Under the pieces are notes generated by a model. It had not been told where the DNA came from. It saw nothing but the letters and a program-made list of their open reading frames with translations, and made no database searches. Below are positions 7,417 through 16,729 of a DNA stretch of 23,399 nucleotides, in pieces. The translations under genes and the position numbers were made by a program. This DNA is from Acidobacteriaceae bacterium UBA1307. Lineage in GTDB: Bacteria; Acidobacteriota; Terriglobia; Terriglobales; Acidobacteriaceae. Where the stretch lies: contig DBTV01000047.1 of assembly GCA_002307235.1 (NCBI GenBank), forward strand, positions 1 to 23,399. Reading direction: 5' to 3'. Positions within the stretch are counted from its first letter, which is position 1; each line of letters starts with the position of its first letter.

Positions 7417-10400
7417 ATGCGCGAAGCTCCCCACACATCTCCGGCGTCCGCCAGCGACGCGCTCTCCTGCTTTCATCCCGTCACTGCTGCATGGTTCCGC
7501 GCCACCTTTGCCGCGCCCACCGCACCACAGCAGTTGGGATGGCCCGCCATTGCGCGCGGCGACAGCACACTGATCCTCGCCCCCACCGGCACCGGCAAAA
7601 CCCTCACCGCCTTTCTCTGGTGCCTTGATCAACTGATGCTGGGAACGCAACGGCAGGGACGAGGGACGAGGGACAAGGGACTCATCTCTGCCGGGCAAGC
7701 GAGTTTTTGGGACGAGGAAAAAACGCGTGGCTGCCGCGTGATTTATGTTTCGCCGCTCAAGGCGCTCGCCATTGATGTGGAGCGCAATCTGCGCGTGCCA
7801 CTCGCGGGCATTGCGCAAACCGCGCGCCGCATGGGCGTCGACTTCTGCACGCCCGAGATCAGCGTGCGCACCGGCGACACGCCGCCGAGAGAACGCGCGC
7901 GCTTTCTGCGTCACCCGGCAGAGATCCTCATCACCACGCCCGAATCGCTCTATTTGATGCTCACCTCGCAGGTGGCTGAAAAACTGCGCACCGTCGAGAC
8001 CATCATCATCGACGAGATTCATGCGCTCGTGCCGACCAAGCGCGGCGCGCACATGGCGCTCACGCTCGAACGGCTTGAAGTACTCACGGCAAAACCTCTG
8101 CAACGCATCGGGCTCTCGGCCACGCAGCGCCCGCTCGAAGAGGTTGCGCATTTTCTTGCCGGAGCGGAGACGCTGCAAACAAGAACCAGAGAACAAGGAC
8201 CAGAGACTGCGCAGCGAGACGACGCTACTGCGGAAAATCTGCTCGAAGAACTTGGCGAGACTCGCATTCGCTTTCGCCCGGTGACCATCATCGACGCCAG
8301 CGCGCCCAAGCAACTCAAGCTGCGCATCGAGGTTCCCGTCGAAGACATGGCGCGGCTCGGCACGATGGCACACGTTCCGAGAGGGCCCGGAGCGCAGCCG
8401 CCAAAACGCACAACCATCTGGAATGCGATTCATCCGCGCCTGCTTGAGATCATCCGCGCGCACACCTCGACGATTGTCTTCGTCAACAGCCGTCAGGTCG
8501 CCGAGCGGCTCGCGGGCGCGCTCAATGAACTCGCAGGCGAAGAGATTGTGCGCGCGCATCACGGCTCGCTCGCCGCCGCGCAGCGCTCCATCGTCGAAGA
8601 GCAACTGAAGGCCGGCCAGCTCAAAGCCCTCTGCGCCACATCAACGCTCGAACTCGGCATCGATATGGGCGCGGTCGATCTTGTCGTGCAGATTGAAGCG
8701 CCGCCGTCGGTCGCCAGCGGCATGCAGCGCATTGGCCGCGCCGGGCACACCATCGGCGCGATCAGCGAGGGCGCGCTCTTTCCCAAGTATCGCGCCGATC
8801 TGGTTGCCTGCGCCGCCGTCACACGCGCCATGCACGAGGGCGCCATCGAGTCCACACGCTATCCGCGCAACCCTCTCGACGTGCTGGCGCAACAGCTCGT
8901 CGCCATCGTCGCGCATCCGCCCGCAGCAGCGCCGTACGCCTCCGACGCGCCGCCCAATGTACGTGTCGACGATCTCTTCACGCTCGTGCGCAGCGCCGCG
9001 CCCTTCGCCTCGCTCACGCGCGAAGGCTTCGAGGGCGTGCTCGATTTGTTGAGCGGCCGCTATCCCTCGGATGAGTTCGCCGAGCTGCGCCCGCGCCTCA
9101 ACTGGGACCGCAACGCAAACACGCTCACCGCGCGGCAGGGCGCGGGCCGCATCGCCATTCTCAACGCCGGCACCATTCCCGATCGCGGTCTCTACGGCGT
9201 CTTCCTCGCCAATGACGAGGGTAAATCGGTGCGCGTCGGCGAGCTCGACGAGGAGATGATCTTCGAGAGCAAGCAGGGCGACAACTTCATCCTCGGCGCC
9301 TCCACCTGGCGCATTACAGAAATCACGCACGACCGCGTGCTCGTTGCGCCCGCGCCCGGCGAGCCCGGCAAGATGCCTTTCTGGAAGGGCGATGGCCCCG
9401 GCCGTCCGCTCGAGTTCGGCCGCCGCATCGGCGCGCTGGTGCGCACACTGCGAGAGCAGCCGCGTCGCGCCGCGCTCACGCGCCTCGTCGGCGAGCACGA
9501 CCTCGACCCCAACGCGGCTGAAAATCTGCTCGACTTTCTCGACGATCAACAGGCTGCGACCGGCGCTCTGCCCGATGATCGCACCATCGTCATCGAGCGC
9601 TGCAAGGATGAACTCGGCGACTGGCGCGTCTGCGTGCTCACCCCCTTCGGCAGCCGCATTCACATTCCGTGGGCCATGGCCATCGCCGCGCGCATCCGCG
9701 CTGCCAATGGCCCTGAAGTGGAAACACTGTGGGGCGATGACGGTTTCGTAGTGCGCTTTCCTGACACCGTAACGCCGCCCGACTCCGACTGGTTTCTCGT
9801 CCAATCTTCTGAGGCGATGCAGCTCGTGTTGCGCCAGCTTGGTTCAACCGCGCTCTTCGCCGGACGTTTTCGCGAGGCCGCGGGCCGCGCCCTGCTGCTG
9901 CCGCGCCGTCGCGCCGGCCAACGTTCGCCGCTCTGGCAACTGCGCAAACGCGCCCACGATCTGCTCAGCGTCGCCGCGCACTATCCAAAATTTCCACTGC
10001 TGCTTGAGACCTATCGCGAGTGCCTGCGCGACGTCTTCGACATGCCTGCGCTGCTTGAAACCCTGCGCGCCATCGAGCAGCGACAGATTCGCGTGCACGT
10101 GGTTGATACGCCAAAGCCCTCGCCCTTCGCCGCATCGCTGCTGTTCAGCTACGTCGGCAATTACATCTACGAAAGCGATGCGCCTCTCGCCGAGCGACGC
10201 GCGCAGGCGCTCACCATCGATCAGGATCAGTTGCGCACGCTGATGGGCGAGGCCGATCTGCGCGCGTTGCTTGATGCCGAGGCCATTGCCGAGGTCGAAG
10301 AATCCGCACAACGGATTGCGGAAAATCTGCGCGCCCGTTCGCTCGATGACGTACACGATCTGCTGGTGCGTCTCGGCGATCTAACCCGCGACGAACTCGC

Positions 10401-12174
10401 GCGGCGCGTTGTTGCACCCGCATTACTCACGCAAGTCGATGCACTCATCCGCGCGCATCGCGTGCTTGAATTGCAGATTGCTGGCGAGCCGCGCCTGATC
10501 GCCGCCGAAGACGCAGCGCGCTATCGCGATGCACTCGGCATTGCGCTGCCACCGGGACTCGCACCTGCTTTTCTTGAACCGGTCGCCGATCCCGTGCTCG
10601 AACTCGTACGCCGTTTCGCACGCACGCATGGGCCTTTCACCACACGCGAGGTTGCCACGCGATTCGCGCTGGATGCAACGCGGATCGAAGAGACACTACA
10701 CCAGCTTCTGCGCGATGGCCGCGTGCTCGAAGGTGGATTCCGCCCCACGGGCATTCATCGCGAATGGTGCGATGCCGAGATTCTGCGAAAGATTCGCCGC
10801 AAGTCGCTTGCCCGCCTGCGCCGCGAGGTGGAGCCCGTCGAGCAGAAAACCCTGGCGCGATTTGCCTCGCACTGGCAAGGCGTGCGCACGCCGCGCATCG
10901 CCGGTCGCAGCCCGCTCGATCTCGTGCTCGACACTGTTGAAAGTCTGCAAGGCGCTCCGCTCGCGGCCTCGCTCATTGAAACATCGATCTTGCCTGCGCG
11001 CATCGCCGACTACGATCCATCGAGTCTCGACACGCTCATCGCCGCCGGTGAAATTGCGTGGATGGGCCTTGAGCCGCTCGGCGAACACGATGGCCGCATC
11101 GCGCTCTTCCTCGCTGATCAATTGCCTCTGCTCCAACGCGCAACGAATCAGGCCAACGCCGCGCCGCTGACCGAACGCGAAGAGAAGATTCTCGCCGTGC
11201 TCGCCAACGCCGGTGCGATTTTTTTCGATGCACTGCATGAGGCAGCGGGCGCGGGCTATCCGGGGGAGACCATCGATGCGCTCTGGTCGCTGGTCTGGCG
11301 CGGCCTCGTAACGAACGATGCACTGCACGCTCTGCGCGCCTACATCGCGCGGCCCGAGACCACGCGCGCGCCGCGTCGCCAACACACGGGGCAGGTCTTT
11401 CGCTCGCGCCGCACCACGCCGCCCACCGCGCAGGGCCGCTGGTCGCTCGTCGTCGCCGCTGCGACAAACCCGACCGAAGTCCGTCATGCGCTCGCGCTGC
11501 AACTGCTCCATCGCTACGGAGTGCTGCTGCGCGAACACGCTGCGGCGGAAAACATTCCCGGCGGATTTTCAGCAATCTACGACGTGCTCAAGGCTCTTGA
11601 AGAAGGCGGAAAGATTCGTCGCGGCTACTTTGTCGCGGGCCTCGGGGCTACACAGTTCGCGCTGCCCGCCGCTGTCGATCTGCTGCGGCAATTGCGTACG
11701 CCGCCTGCCGAAGAGGAGCCCGAGTTCGTGCAACTGGCCGCGACCGATCCGGCCAATCCCTACGGCTCAGTGCTGCGTTGGCCCGAGTTTGCCGTCGCCG
11801 ACTCCGATTCCGAGAGTGCGCCGCGCATGATCACGCGCGCGGCCAACGCAGAAATCATTTTGCGCAATGGAGCACTCGTTGCCTGGATGCGGCACGGCAA
11901 TCCGAATATTCTTGTTTTTCTTCCCGAAGAAGAGCCCGAGCGCATGCGCGCTGCCGAAGGCCTCGCGCACTTTCTCGCCGAGCGCGGCCAGCAACGCTTG
12001 CAGCAGCACGACCGTCAGGCCGCGCTCATCACCACGATCAACGGCCAGCCTGTTGCCGCGCATCCTCTCGCTCCGTTTTTGCTCAGGGCAGGTTTCCATG
12101 CAAGCCCGCTCGGCATGAATCTGCACCGCACATCGACCTTCTCTTCGCAACAAGAGCAGGACAGCACGTCGTAA
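7417..12174 (+). CDS. lhr: Lhr-type large ATP-dependent DNA helicase
   Basis: The protein has 1585 residues, close to the roughly 1500-1540 of full-length bacterial Lhr. Superfamily 2 motifs are clear: Walker A Ala-Pro-Thr-Gly-Thr-Gly-Lys-Thr (55-62), Asp-Glu-Ile-His (199-202), Ser-Ala-Thr (234-236), and motif VI Gln-Arg-Ile-Gly-Arg-Ala-Gly-His (437-444). The remainder carries the winged-helix and Lhr-specific domains and the long C-terminal half typical of the full-length form. Lhr proteins are 3'-to-5' translocases and helicases linked to DNA repair, and the C-terminal part of the Escherichia coli protein has been reported as a uracil-DNA glycosylase. Two low-complexity insertions interrupt the helicase core at about residues 75-106 and 250-283. 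The ribosome site before the ATG at 7417 is weak (AAGC). The gene stands alone between two terminators. Confidence 0.92.
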   Translation: MREAPHTSPASASDALSCFHPVTAAWFRATFAAPTAPQQLGWPAIARGDSTLILAPTGTGKTLTAFLWCLDQLMLGTQRQGRGTRDKGLISAGQASFWDEEKTRGCRVIYVSPLKALAIDVERNLRVPLAGIAQTARRMGVDFCTPEISVRTGDTPPRERARFLRHPAEILITTPESLYLMLTSQVAEKLRTVETIIIDEIHALVPTKRGAHMALTLERLEVLTAKPLQRIGLSATQRPLEEVAHFLAGAETLQTRTREQGPETAQRDDATAENLLEELGETRIRFRPVTIIDASAPKQLKLRIEVPVEDMARLGTMAHVPRGPGAQPPKRTTIWNAIHPRLLEIIRAHTSTIVFVNSRQVAERLAGALNELAGEEIVRAHHGSLAAAQRSIVEEQLKAGQLKALCATSTLELGIDMGAVDLVVQIEAPPSVASGMQRIGRAGHTIGAISEGALFPKYRADLVACAAVTRAMHEGAIESTRYPRNPLDVLAQQLVAIVAHPPAAAPYASDAPPNVRVDDLFTLVRSAAPFASLTREGFEGVLDLLSGRYPSDEFAELRPRLNWDRNANTLTARQGAGRIAILNAGTIPDRGLYGVFLANDEGKSVRVGELDEEMIFESKQGDNFILGASTWRITEITHDRVLVAPAPGEPGKMPFWKGDGPGRPLEFGRRIGALVRTLREQPRRAALTRLVGEHDLDPNAAENLLDFLDDQQAATGALPDDRTIVIERCKDELGDWRVCVLTPFGSRIHIPWAMAIAARIRAANGPEVETLWGDDGFVVRFPDTVTPPDSDWFLVQSSEAMQLVLRQLGSTALFAGRFREAAGRALLLPRRRAGQRSPLWQLRKRAHDLLSVAAHYPKFPLLLETYRECLRDVFDMPALLETLRAIEQRQIRVHVVDTPKPSPFAASLLFSYVGNYIYESDAPLAERRAQALTIDQDQLRTLMGEADLRALLDAEAIAEVEESAQRIAENLRARSLDDVHDLLVRLGDLTRDELARRVVAPALLTQVDALIRAHRVLELQIAGEPRLIAAEDAARYRDALGIALPPGLAPAFLEPVADPVLELVRRFARTHGPFTTREVATRFALDATRIEETLHQLLRDGRVLEGGFRPTGIHREWCDAEILRKIRRKSLARLRREVEPVEQKTLARFASHWQGVRTPRIAGRSPLDLVLDTVESLQGAPLAASLIETSILPARIADYDPSSLDTLIAAGEIAWMGLEPLGEHDGRIALFLADQLPLLQRATNQANAAPLTEREEKILAVLANAGAIFFDALHEAAGAGYPGETIDALWSLVWRGLVTNDALHALRAYIARPETTRAPRRQHTGQVFRSRRTTPPTAQGRWSLVVAAATNPTEVRHALALQLLHRYGVLLREHAAAENIPGGFSAIYDVLKALEEGGKIRRGYFVAGLGATQFALPAAVDLLRQLRTPPAEEEPEFVQLAATDPANPYGSVLRWPEFAVADSDSESAPRMITRAANAEIILRNGALVAWMRHGNPNILVFLPEEEPERMRAAEGLAHFLAERGQQRLQQHDRQAALITTINGQPVAAHPLAPFLLRAGFHASPLGMNLHRTSTFSSQQEQDSTS
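7655..7680 (+). repeat. 7-base tandem repeat inside lhr
   Basis: AGGGACG, AGGGACG, AGGGACA and a partial AGGGA lie in direct tandem and encode part of a Gly/Arg/Gln-rich insert between Walker A and motif Ia of the helicase. Seven is not a multiple of three, so copy-number change would shift the frame unless compensated. Confidence 0.85.
8178..8205 (+). repeat. 14-base direct repeat inside lhr
   Basis: AACAAGAACCAGAG (8178-8191) is followed at once by AACAAGGACCAGAG (8192-8205), with one mismatch. It encodes part of a polar insert (about residues 254-263) just after the Ser-Ala-Thr motif of the helicase. Confidence 0.85.
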
Positions 12175-12177
12175 CCC

Positions 12178-12216
12178 AAAAAAAGAAGAGCCGCCATCGG
12201 CGACTCTTCTTTTTTT
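12178..12216. terminator. Bidirectional terminator between lhr and the convergent PBP gene
   Basis: Seven A, then GAAGAG, then CGCC-ATC-GGCG, then CTCTTC and seven T. The stem carries one C-A mismatch. It has T-runs on both strands and lies 3 bases after the lhr stop and 11 bases beyond the convergent stop at 12228. Confidence 0.9.
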
Positions 12217-12227
12217 ATTCCGCATTT

Positions 12228-14684
12228 TTAGTGCGGCGAGGTTCCGCTGCTGTTGCCACTTCCACCGCCGCCTCCGCCAAAAATCTTCTGTAGAAGACCT
12301 CCATGCTGCTGCGGTTGCGTTGCCGTCGCCGGCTGCGCTGGTTGAGCTTCAATCGGTGGATGATTGCCGCAAGCCATGGTCGGTGCGGTGCCCGCGAGGA
12401 ACGACAGGTTGTAACCATCCGGGCAACTGTCGTCGCTCAACAGGTTCGTGTTCGGATCGATCTTCACCTCTTCGACGCCATCCGGTGCCGAGAAGCCATT
12501 CGTATCCGAATACTGCGGCAGTTGCACGGCGCGCTTCATGAATTCGGCCCAGATGGGAGCCGCCGCATGTGCGCCTTCAATCTTGACGTCGGTGTAATCG
12601 TCGTTACCCACCCACACAATACAGAGCAGGTTCGAGGTGTAACCGGCGAACCACGCATCGTGGCTGGTGCCGGTTTTACCCGCGGCAGGAGCAGTGAAGC
12701 CCATGGCGCGCACACCCGCGGCGGTGCCACCGTTGATGACGTCCTGCATCATGCGCGTCGTCAGATAGGCCGCGCGCGCGTCGAGCACCTGCTTGGTCGT
12801 CGGCGTGTAATCGCTGATCACGTCGCCATTGGTCGAGCGCACGCTCGCCAGCAACCACGGATCAATGTGCAATCCATGATTGGCAAAGACCGTGTAGGCG
12901 CCCGCCATATCGAGCGGTGAGGCGTCATAGGCTCCGATAGCAACGGTCGGCGTTCCGCGCGCATTCTTGATGCCCGCATCGCGCGCCAGTGCCGCCACGC
13001 GGTCAAAGCCCACCATCGAGGCAAGCCCGATGGTCGCGTTGTTCAGCGAACGCATCAACGCATAGCGCGCCGTCACCTGATCGTGATACTCGCCCTCGAA
13101 GTTATGCGCGGTATAACTCTGCCCGCCCACATCATAGGTCGTCTGCTCATCGGAAAGCATCGTCAGCGGCGTAAACGGTCCGCTCTGCCCCGGCAGCGTT
13201 GTGCCTTCAATCGCGGTGGCAAAGGCCGCCGCGTACACGAACGGCTTGAAGATGGAGCCCGTCGGCCGCTTCGACACCGCATGGTTCAACTGCGAGGCAC
13301 CATAGTTGCGGCCGCCCACCATCGCCAGCACCTGGCCGGTGTGCGGATTGAGCGCCACCAGCGCCATCTGCGGATAGCTGTAACTCTGCCCGGCTGCCTT
13401 CTGCTTCGCGTGTAACCTGTCCACCTGCGCGTCAATCGCGTGCTGGCTCACATCGACCGCGGCCGATGCGGCCTTTTGCAGATCAGGATCAAGCGAGGTG
13501 TAGATGCGCAGCCCTTCGCGGTTGTAATCGCGCTCGCCGAGCTTCTGCTGCAACTGCTCCTGCACCAGATCGACAAAGTACGGAGCCTCACTCGCATCCA
13601 TGCTGCCCGGAACCAGGTGCAGCGGCTCGGCCTTCGCGCGTTCCGCTTCATCCTTTGTCACCGCGCCTGTTTCCACCATCGAATCCAGCACGATGTTGCG
13701 CCGGTCAAGCGCGCGATCCGGATGCCGGAAGGGATTCAGGCGGCTCGGGCTTTGAATGATGCCCGCCAGCAATGCGTCTTCCGACAGCGAAAGCTGGCTG
13801 ACATTTTTGCCAAAGTAGGACTGCGCCGCTTCACCAAAGCCGTTGATCGAGAAGCTGCCGCGCTGGCCCAGCGGCACCTGATTCGCGTAGCTCTCGAAGA
13901 TCTGCTGCTTGGTAAAGTGATGCTCCAGCATGTATGCCACCATCACCTGCTGCAGCTTGTAGCGGAAGGTGCCGTTGTCGGCCACGAACAGTTGCTTGGC
14001 CAGTTGCATGGTCACCGTCGATGCGCCGCCGCGATGCTTGCGGTCGCCGATCAGGTCATGCCAAGCCCAGCCCACCATGCTGATGTAGTTCACGCCGCCA
14101 TGCTCAAAAAAGCGGCGGTCTTCAATGGCCAGCACGGCCTGCACAAGATTTTGCGGAATCTCGTCGTAGGTGAGCAGGCGGCGCTTGATGCGGCCCGCGT
14201 CCTCGCTCAGTCCGGTGATCAGCTGCGGCTCCAGCTCGTAGCTGGAAAGCTGCTGGCCCTTCTCGTCGGTAATCGAGCTGACCACGCCGTTGCTCACGTG
14301 GATCACCGCCGCATCGGGCGCATGATAGGACTGCGGCCCCGGACGCACCGTGATCGACGAACCATTCTCCGAGTAGGTGCCCAACTGCGACGCACCGCCC
14401 TCGCTCGCGTATCCAGCCGAACGCAGTTCTTCGGCGATCAGATGCACTGGCAGCTTCTGGCCCGGACGCACCTCGCGCGGCGCGGCGTAAATCTTCGCCG
14501 TCGATGCAAACAGCGGCTGCTTCAACCGCTCGTCCACCGCACCCCGATACTTGAAGTAATAAAAAGCAGTGACGAGAAACAACACACCCGCCAGCGAGCC
14601 CGCCGCGATCAGGCCAATGCGCAACCACTTCTGCGCCCGCGGACTCATTTCCGACGGCTTTCGCCATCTGATCTTCAACGCCAT
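12228..14684 (-). CDS. mrcB: Class A penicillin-binding protein, PBP1B type (peptidoglycan glycosyltransferase/transpeptidase)
   Basis: This 818-residue protein polymerises and crosslinks peptidoglycan at the outer face of the inner membrane. A basic N-terminus is followed by one membrane anchor (about 21-45). A UB2H-like region (about 60-155) is what suggests PBP1B rather than PBP1A. The GT51 domain (about 165-345) has Glu188 in Glu-Asp-Arg-Arg-Phe-Phe-Glu-His-Gly, Gly-Ala-Ser-Thr-Val-Thr (219-225) and Arg-Arg-Asn-Ile-Val-Leu (328-333). The transpeptidase domain shows Ser477-x-x-Lys480, Ser546-Leu-Asn548 and Lys670-Thr-Gly. By hand alignment, residue 246, where GT51 enzymes keep the second catalytic Glu of the Arg-Lys-x-x-Glu motif (Glu290 in E. 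coli PBP1B), is Gln. The C-terminal tail is Gln/Pro- and then Gly-rich. The start at 14684 has AAGGAG 8 bases upstream. A terminator ends proS before it, so it probably has its own promoter. Confidence 0.93.
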   Translation of the reverse strand: MALKIRWRKPSEMSPRAQKWLRIGLIAAGSLAGVLFLVTAFYYFKYRGAVDERLKQPLFASTAKIYAAPREVRPGQKLPVHLIAEELRSAGYASEGGASQLGTYSENGSSITVRPGPQSYHAPDAAVIHVSNGVVSSITDEKGQQLSSYELEPQLITGLSEDAGRIKRRLLTYDEIPQNLVQAVLAIEDRRFFEHGGVNYISMVGWAWHDLIGDRKHRGGASTVTMQLAKQLFVADNGTFRYKLQQVMVAYMLEHHFTKQQIFESYANQVPLGQRGSFSINGFGEAAQSYFGKNVSQLSLSEDALLAGIIQSPSRLNPFRHPDRALDRRNIVLDSMVETGAVTKDEAERAKAEPLHLVPGSMDASEAPYFVDLVQEQLQQKLGERDYNREGLRIYTSLDPDLQKAASAAVDVSQHAIDAQVDRLHAKQKAAGQSYSYPQMALVALNPHTGQVLAMVGGRNYGASQLNHAVSKRPTGSIFKPFVYAAAFATAIEGTTLPGQSGPFTPLTMLSDEQTTYDVGGQSYTAHNFEGEYHDQVTARYALMRSLNNATIGLASMVGFDRVAALARDAGIKNARGTPTVAIGAYDASPLDMAGAYTVFANHGLHIDPWLLASVRSTNGDVISDYTPTTKQVLDARAAYLTTRMMQDVINGGTAAGVRAMGFTAPAAGKTGTSHDAWFAGYTSNLLCIVWVGNDDYTDVKIEGAHAAAPIWAEFMKRAVQLPQYSDTNGFSAPDGVEEVKIDPNTNLLSDDSCPDGYNLSFLAGTAPTMACGNHPPIEAQPAQPATATQPQQHGGLLQKIFGGGGGGSGNSSGTSPH

Positions 14685-14759
14685 CGAGAAGACTCCTTCA
14701 AGGGTTCGGCTCTAGAACATTTTCAAAAAAATTCTTCAGAAAATGCGCGCGGCCGTTTC

Positions 14760-14801
14760 AAAAAAAGATGCGGGCGACGGCCATGCTGCACCGCCGCCCC
14801 G
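14760..14801 (-). terminator. Rho-independent terminator of proS
   Basis: Read on the minus strand, GGGCGGCGG (14799-14791) pairs with CCGTCGCCC (14780-14772) with one G-T pair, and a run of seven T follows shortly after (14766-14760). It starts about 15 bases beyond the proS stop. Confidence 0.75.
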
Positions 14802-14814
14802 CGATTGCGCCCGT

Positions 14815-16602
14815 CTAGACGCTTTCTTCCAGCAACTGCTCTTCGGCGATGCGCGTCTTGAGCAACGGCAGCAGGTCTTCGAACTTCACATCGACACTGG
14901 ACGTGGTCGCGCGCGTGGCCAGCTCCACCACACCCTCGGCCGCCTTTTTGCCCACCGTCACGCGATAAGGAATGCCGATCAGATCCGCATCCTTGAACTT
15001 CACACCGGCGCGCTCCTTGCGGTCGTCGAGCAGCACATCGAGGCCCGCCGCTTCGAGCTCCGCCGCCAGCTTTTCGCCCGCCGCCACCAACTGCTCGTCG
15101 CGCATGTCGGTGAGTGCAACCACCACGGCAAAGGGAGCGATCGAAGCGGGCAACCAGAAGCCATTCGCGTCATTCGACTGCTCAATGGCCGAGGTCAGAA
15201 TCCGCTCGATGCCGATGCCGTAGCAGCCCATCAGCGGTGTCACTTCCTTGCCGTTGACGTCGAGCACGCGCGCGCCCATGGACTTGGTGTACTTGTCGCC
15301 GAGCTTGAAGATGTGACCAATCTCGACGGCCTTGCCCACCACCAGCTTGCCCGCGCAACCCGCCTTCGGGCAGCCTTCACCAGCATTCACCGTGCGAATG
15401 TCGGCGGCAATCGTCCAGGTGAAATCCTTGCCTGGCGTCACGTTGCGCAGGTGATAGTCGAGCTTGTTGGCGCCGCAGACCATGTTGGTGCGGCCTTCGA
15501 GCGCCTTGTCGACGACGACCGTCAGCTCTTCGGTAAAGAGCTTTTCGGAAGGCTTCAGGCCCACCGGCCCGAGGTAACCCGCCGGTCCGTGCAGATACTG
15601 TTCGAGCTCCTCGGCCACCATCGGTCGAAGCTCCGCGCCGCCGATAACGCCGAGCAGCTTGGTCTCGTTCACCTGATGATCGCCACGCAGGAAGGCCACC
15701 ACGGGAAGCCACTGATCCTGCTCTTCGGCGGCACCGCGCTTCAGGCCCATGTAGGCCACGCACTTGATGTCGTTGGCGGGCTGCATCTTGAGGAAGGCAG
15801 AGATGTCGGCAATCGCGCCCATGCCCGGCGTGTGAATCTCTTCGGGCTTGTCCGACGTAGCTTCAAGCTCAGCAATCGGTTCAAGCAACGAGGTCGCTTT
15901 TTCCGTGTTGGCCGCATAGCCGCAGACCGGACACGATGCGATCAGATCTTCGCCCGCGTCGGTGTAGACCATAAACTCCTGCGACTGCGAGCCGCCCATC
16001 GAGCCGGAATCGGCCTCGACGGCGACAAACTTCAGTCCGCACAGGGAGAAGATTTTGCGATAGACGCGATCATGCAGATCGAAGCTGTTGTCGAGGCTCT
16101 CGCGATCGATATCGTAGGAGTAGGCATCCTTCATGGTGAACTGGCGCACGCGCAGCAGGCCCGACTTGGGGCGGGGTTCGTCGCGGAACTTGGTCTGAAT
16201 CTGGTACCAGATCTGCGGCAACTGCTTGTAGCTGCGCAGCTCGCTGCGGGCGATGGTGGTCATGATCTCTTCATGCGTCATGCCCAGGCACATTTCGGTG
16301 CCCTTGCGATCCTTGAAGCGGAACATGTTGTCGCCCATGCCCGTCCAGCGGCCGCTCTGCTCCCATGGCTCCTTCGGCAGGATGGCGGGCAGGTAGAACT
16401 CCTGACCGATCTGATCCATCTCGCTGCGCACAATCGCAATGATCTTGTTGATCGTCCGCTGCCCGAGGAACAGGTAGTTGTAGATGCCGGCACCCAACTG
16501 GCGAATGTAACCGGCGCGCACCAGAAACTTGTGACTGGCCACTTCGGCATCCGCCGGGGCCTCGCGAAGAGTCGGAATGAAGAGTTTGGACCAACGATGC
16601 AT
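14815..16602 (-). CDS. proS: Prolyl-tRNA synthetase (bacterial type with editing domain)
   Basis: The 595-residue class II synthetase charges tRNA-Pro. Motif 1 lies near 33-56. Motif 2 is at about 139-165 (Phe-Arg-Asp-Glu-Pro-Arg-Pro, then Arg-Gln-Phe-Thr-Met-Lys-Asp). Motif 3 is at about 459-475 (Gly-Cys-Tyr-Gly-Ile-Gly-Ile-Glu-Arg). The INS editing domain that clears mischarged Ala-tRNA fills about 225-400, with Lys280 at the place of the editing lysine, and an anticodon-binding domain ends the protein (about 487-585). Two cysteine pairs (224/227 and 411/416) flank the editing domain and could bind zinc; that is inference. The ribosome site before the ATG at 16602 is poor, but Met-His-Arg-Trp-Ser-Lys-Leu-Phe is a natural start for the family. 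It lies 127 bases downstream of the toxin gene on the same strand. Confidence 0.97.
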   Translation of the reverse strand: MHRWSKLFIPTLREAPADAEVASHKFLVRAGYIRQLGAGIYNYLFLGQRTINKIIAIVRSEMDQIGQEFYLPAILPKEPWEQSGRWTGMGDNMFRFKDRKGTEMCLGMTHEEIMTTIARSELRSYKQLPQIWYQIQTKFRDEPRPKSGLLRVRQFTMKDAYSYDIDRESLDNSFDLHDRVYRKIFSLCGLKFVAVEADSGSMGGSQSQEFMVYTDAGEDLIASCPVCGYAANTEKATSLLEPIAELEATSDKPEEIHTPGMGAIADISAFLKMQPANDIKCVAYMGLKRGAAEEQDQWLPVVAFLRGDHQVNETKLLGVIGGAELRPMVAEELEQYLHGPAGYLGPVGLKPSEKLFTEELTVVVDKALEGRTNMVCGANKLDYHLRNVTPGKDFTWTIAADIRTVNAGEGCPKAGCAGKLVVGKAVEIGHIFKLGDKYTKSMGARVLDVNGKEVTPLMGCYGIGIERILTSAIEQSNDANGFWLPASIAPFAVVVALTDMRDEQLVAAGEKLAAELEAAGLDVLLDDRKERAGVKFKDADLIGIPYRVTVGKKAAEGVVELATRATTSSVDVKFEDLLPLLKTRIAEEQLLEESV

Positions 16603-16729
16603 AGGCTTGTCGTTTCTTAGAAAAAAGTTCTGACTCTTATGATTTTACCCTTTGAGGCAAAATTTTCCGGCCGCGGCGTACCCGACAACCCCTTTGGAAC
16701 ATGCCCTGCATGATTTTTCAGGAAAATAG

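Noticed and set aside
13440..16620. Long plus-strand frames (473 and 625 codons) opposite the PBP and proS genes
   Set aside because: They mirror the coding strand of well-identified genes, have no ribosome site or recognisable domain, and are typical GC-skewed shadows.
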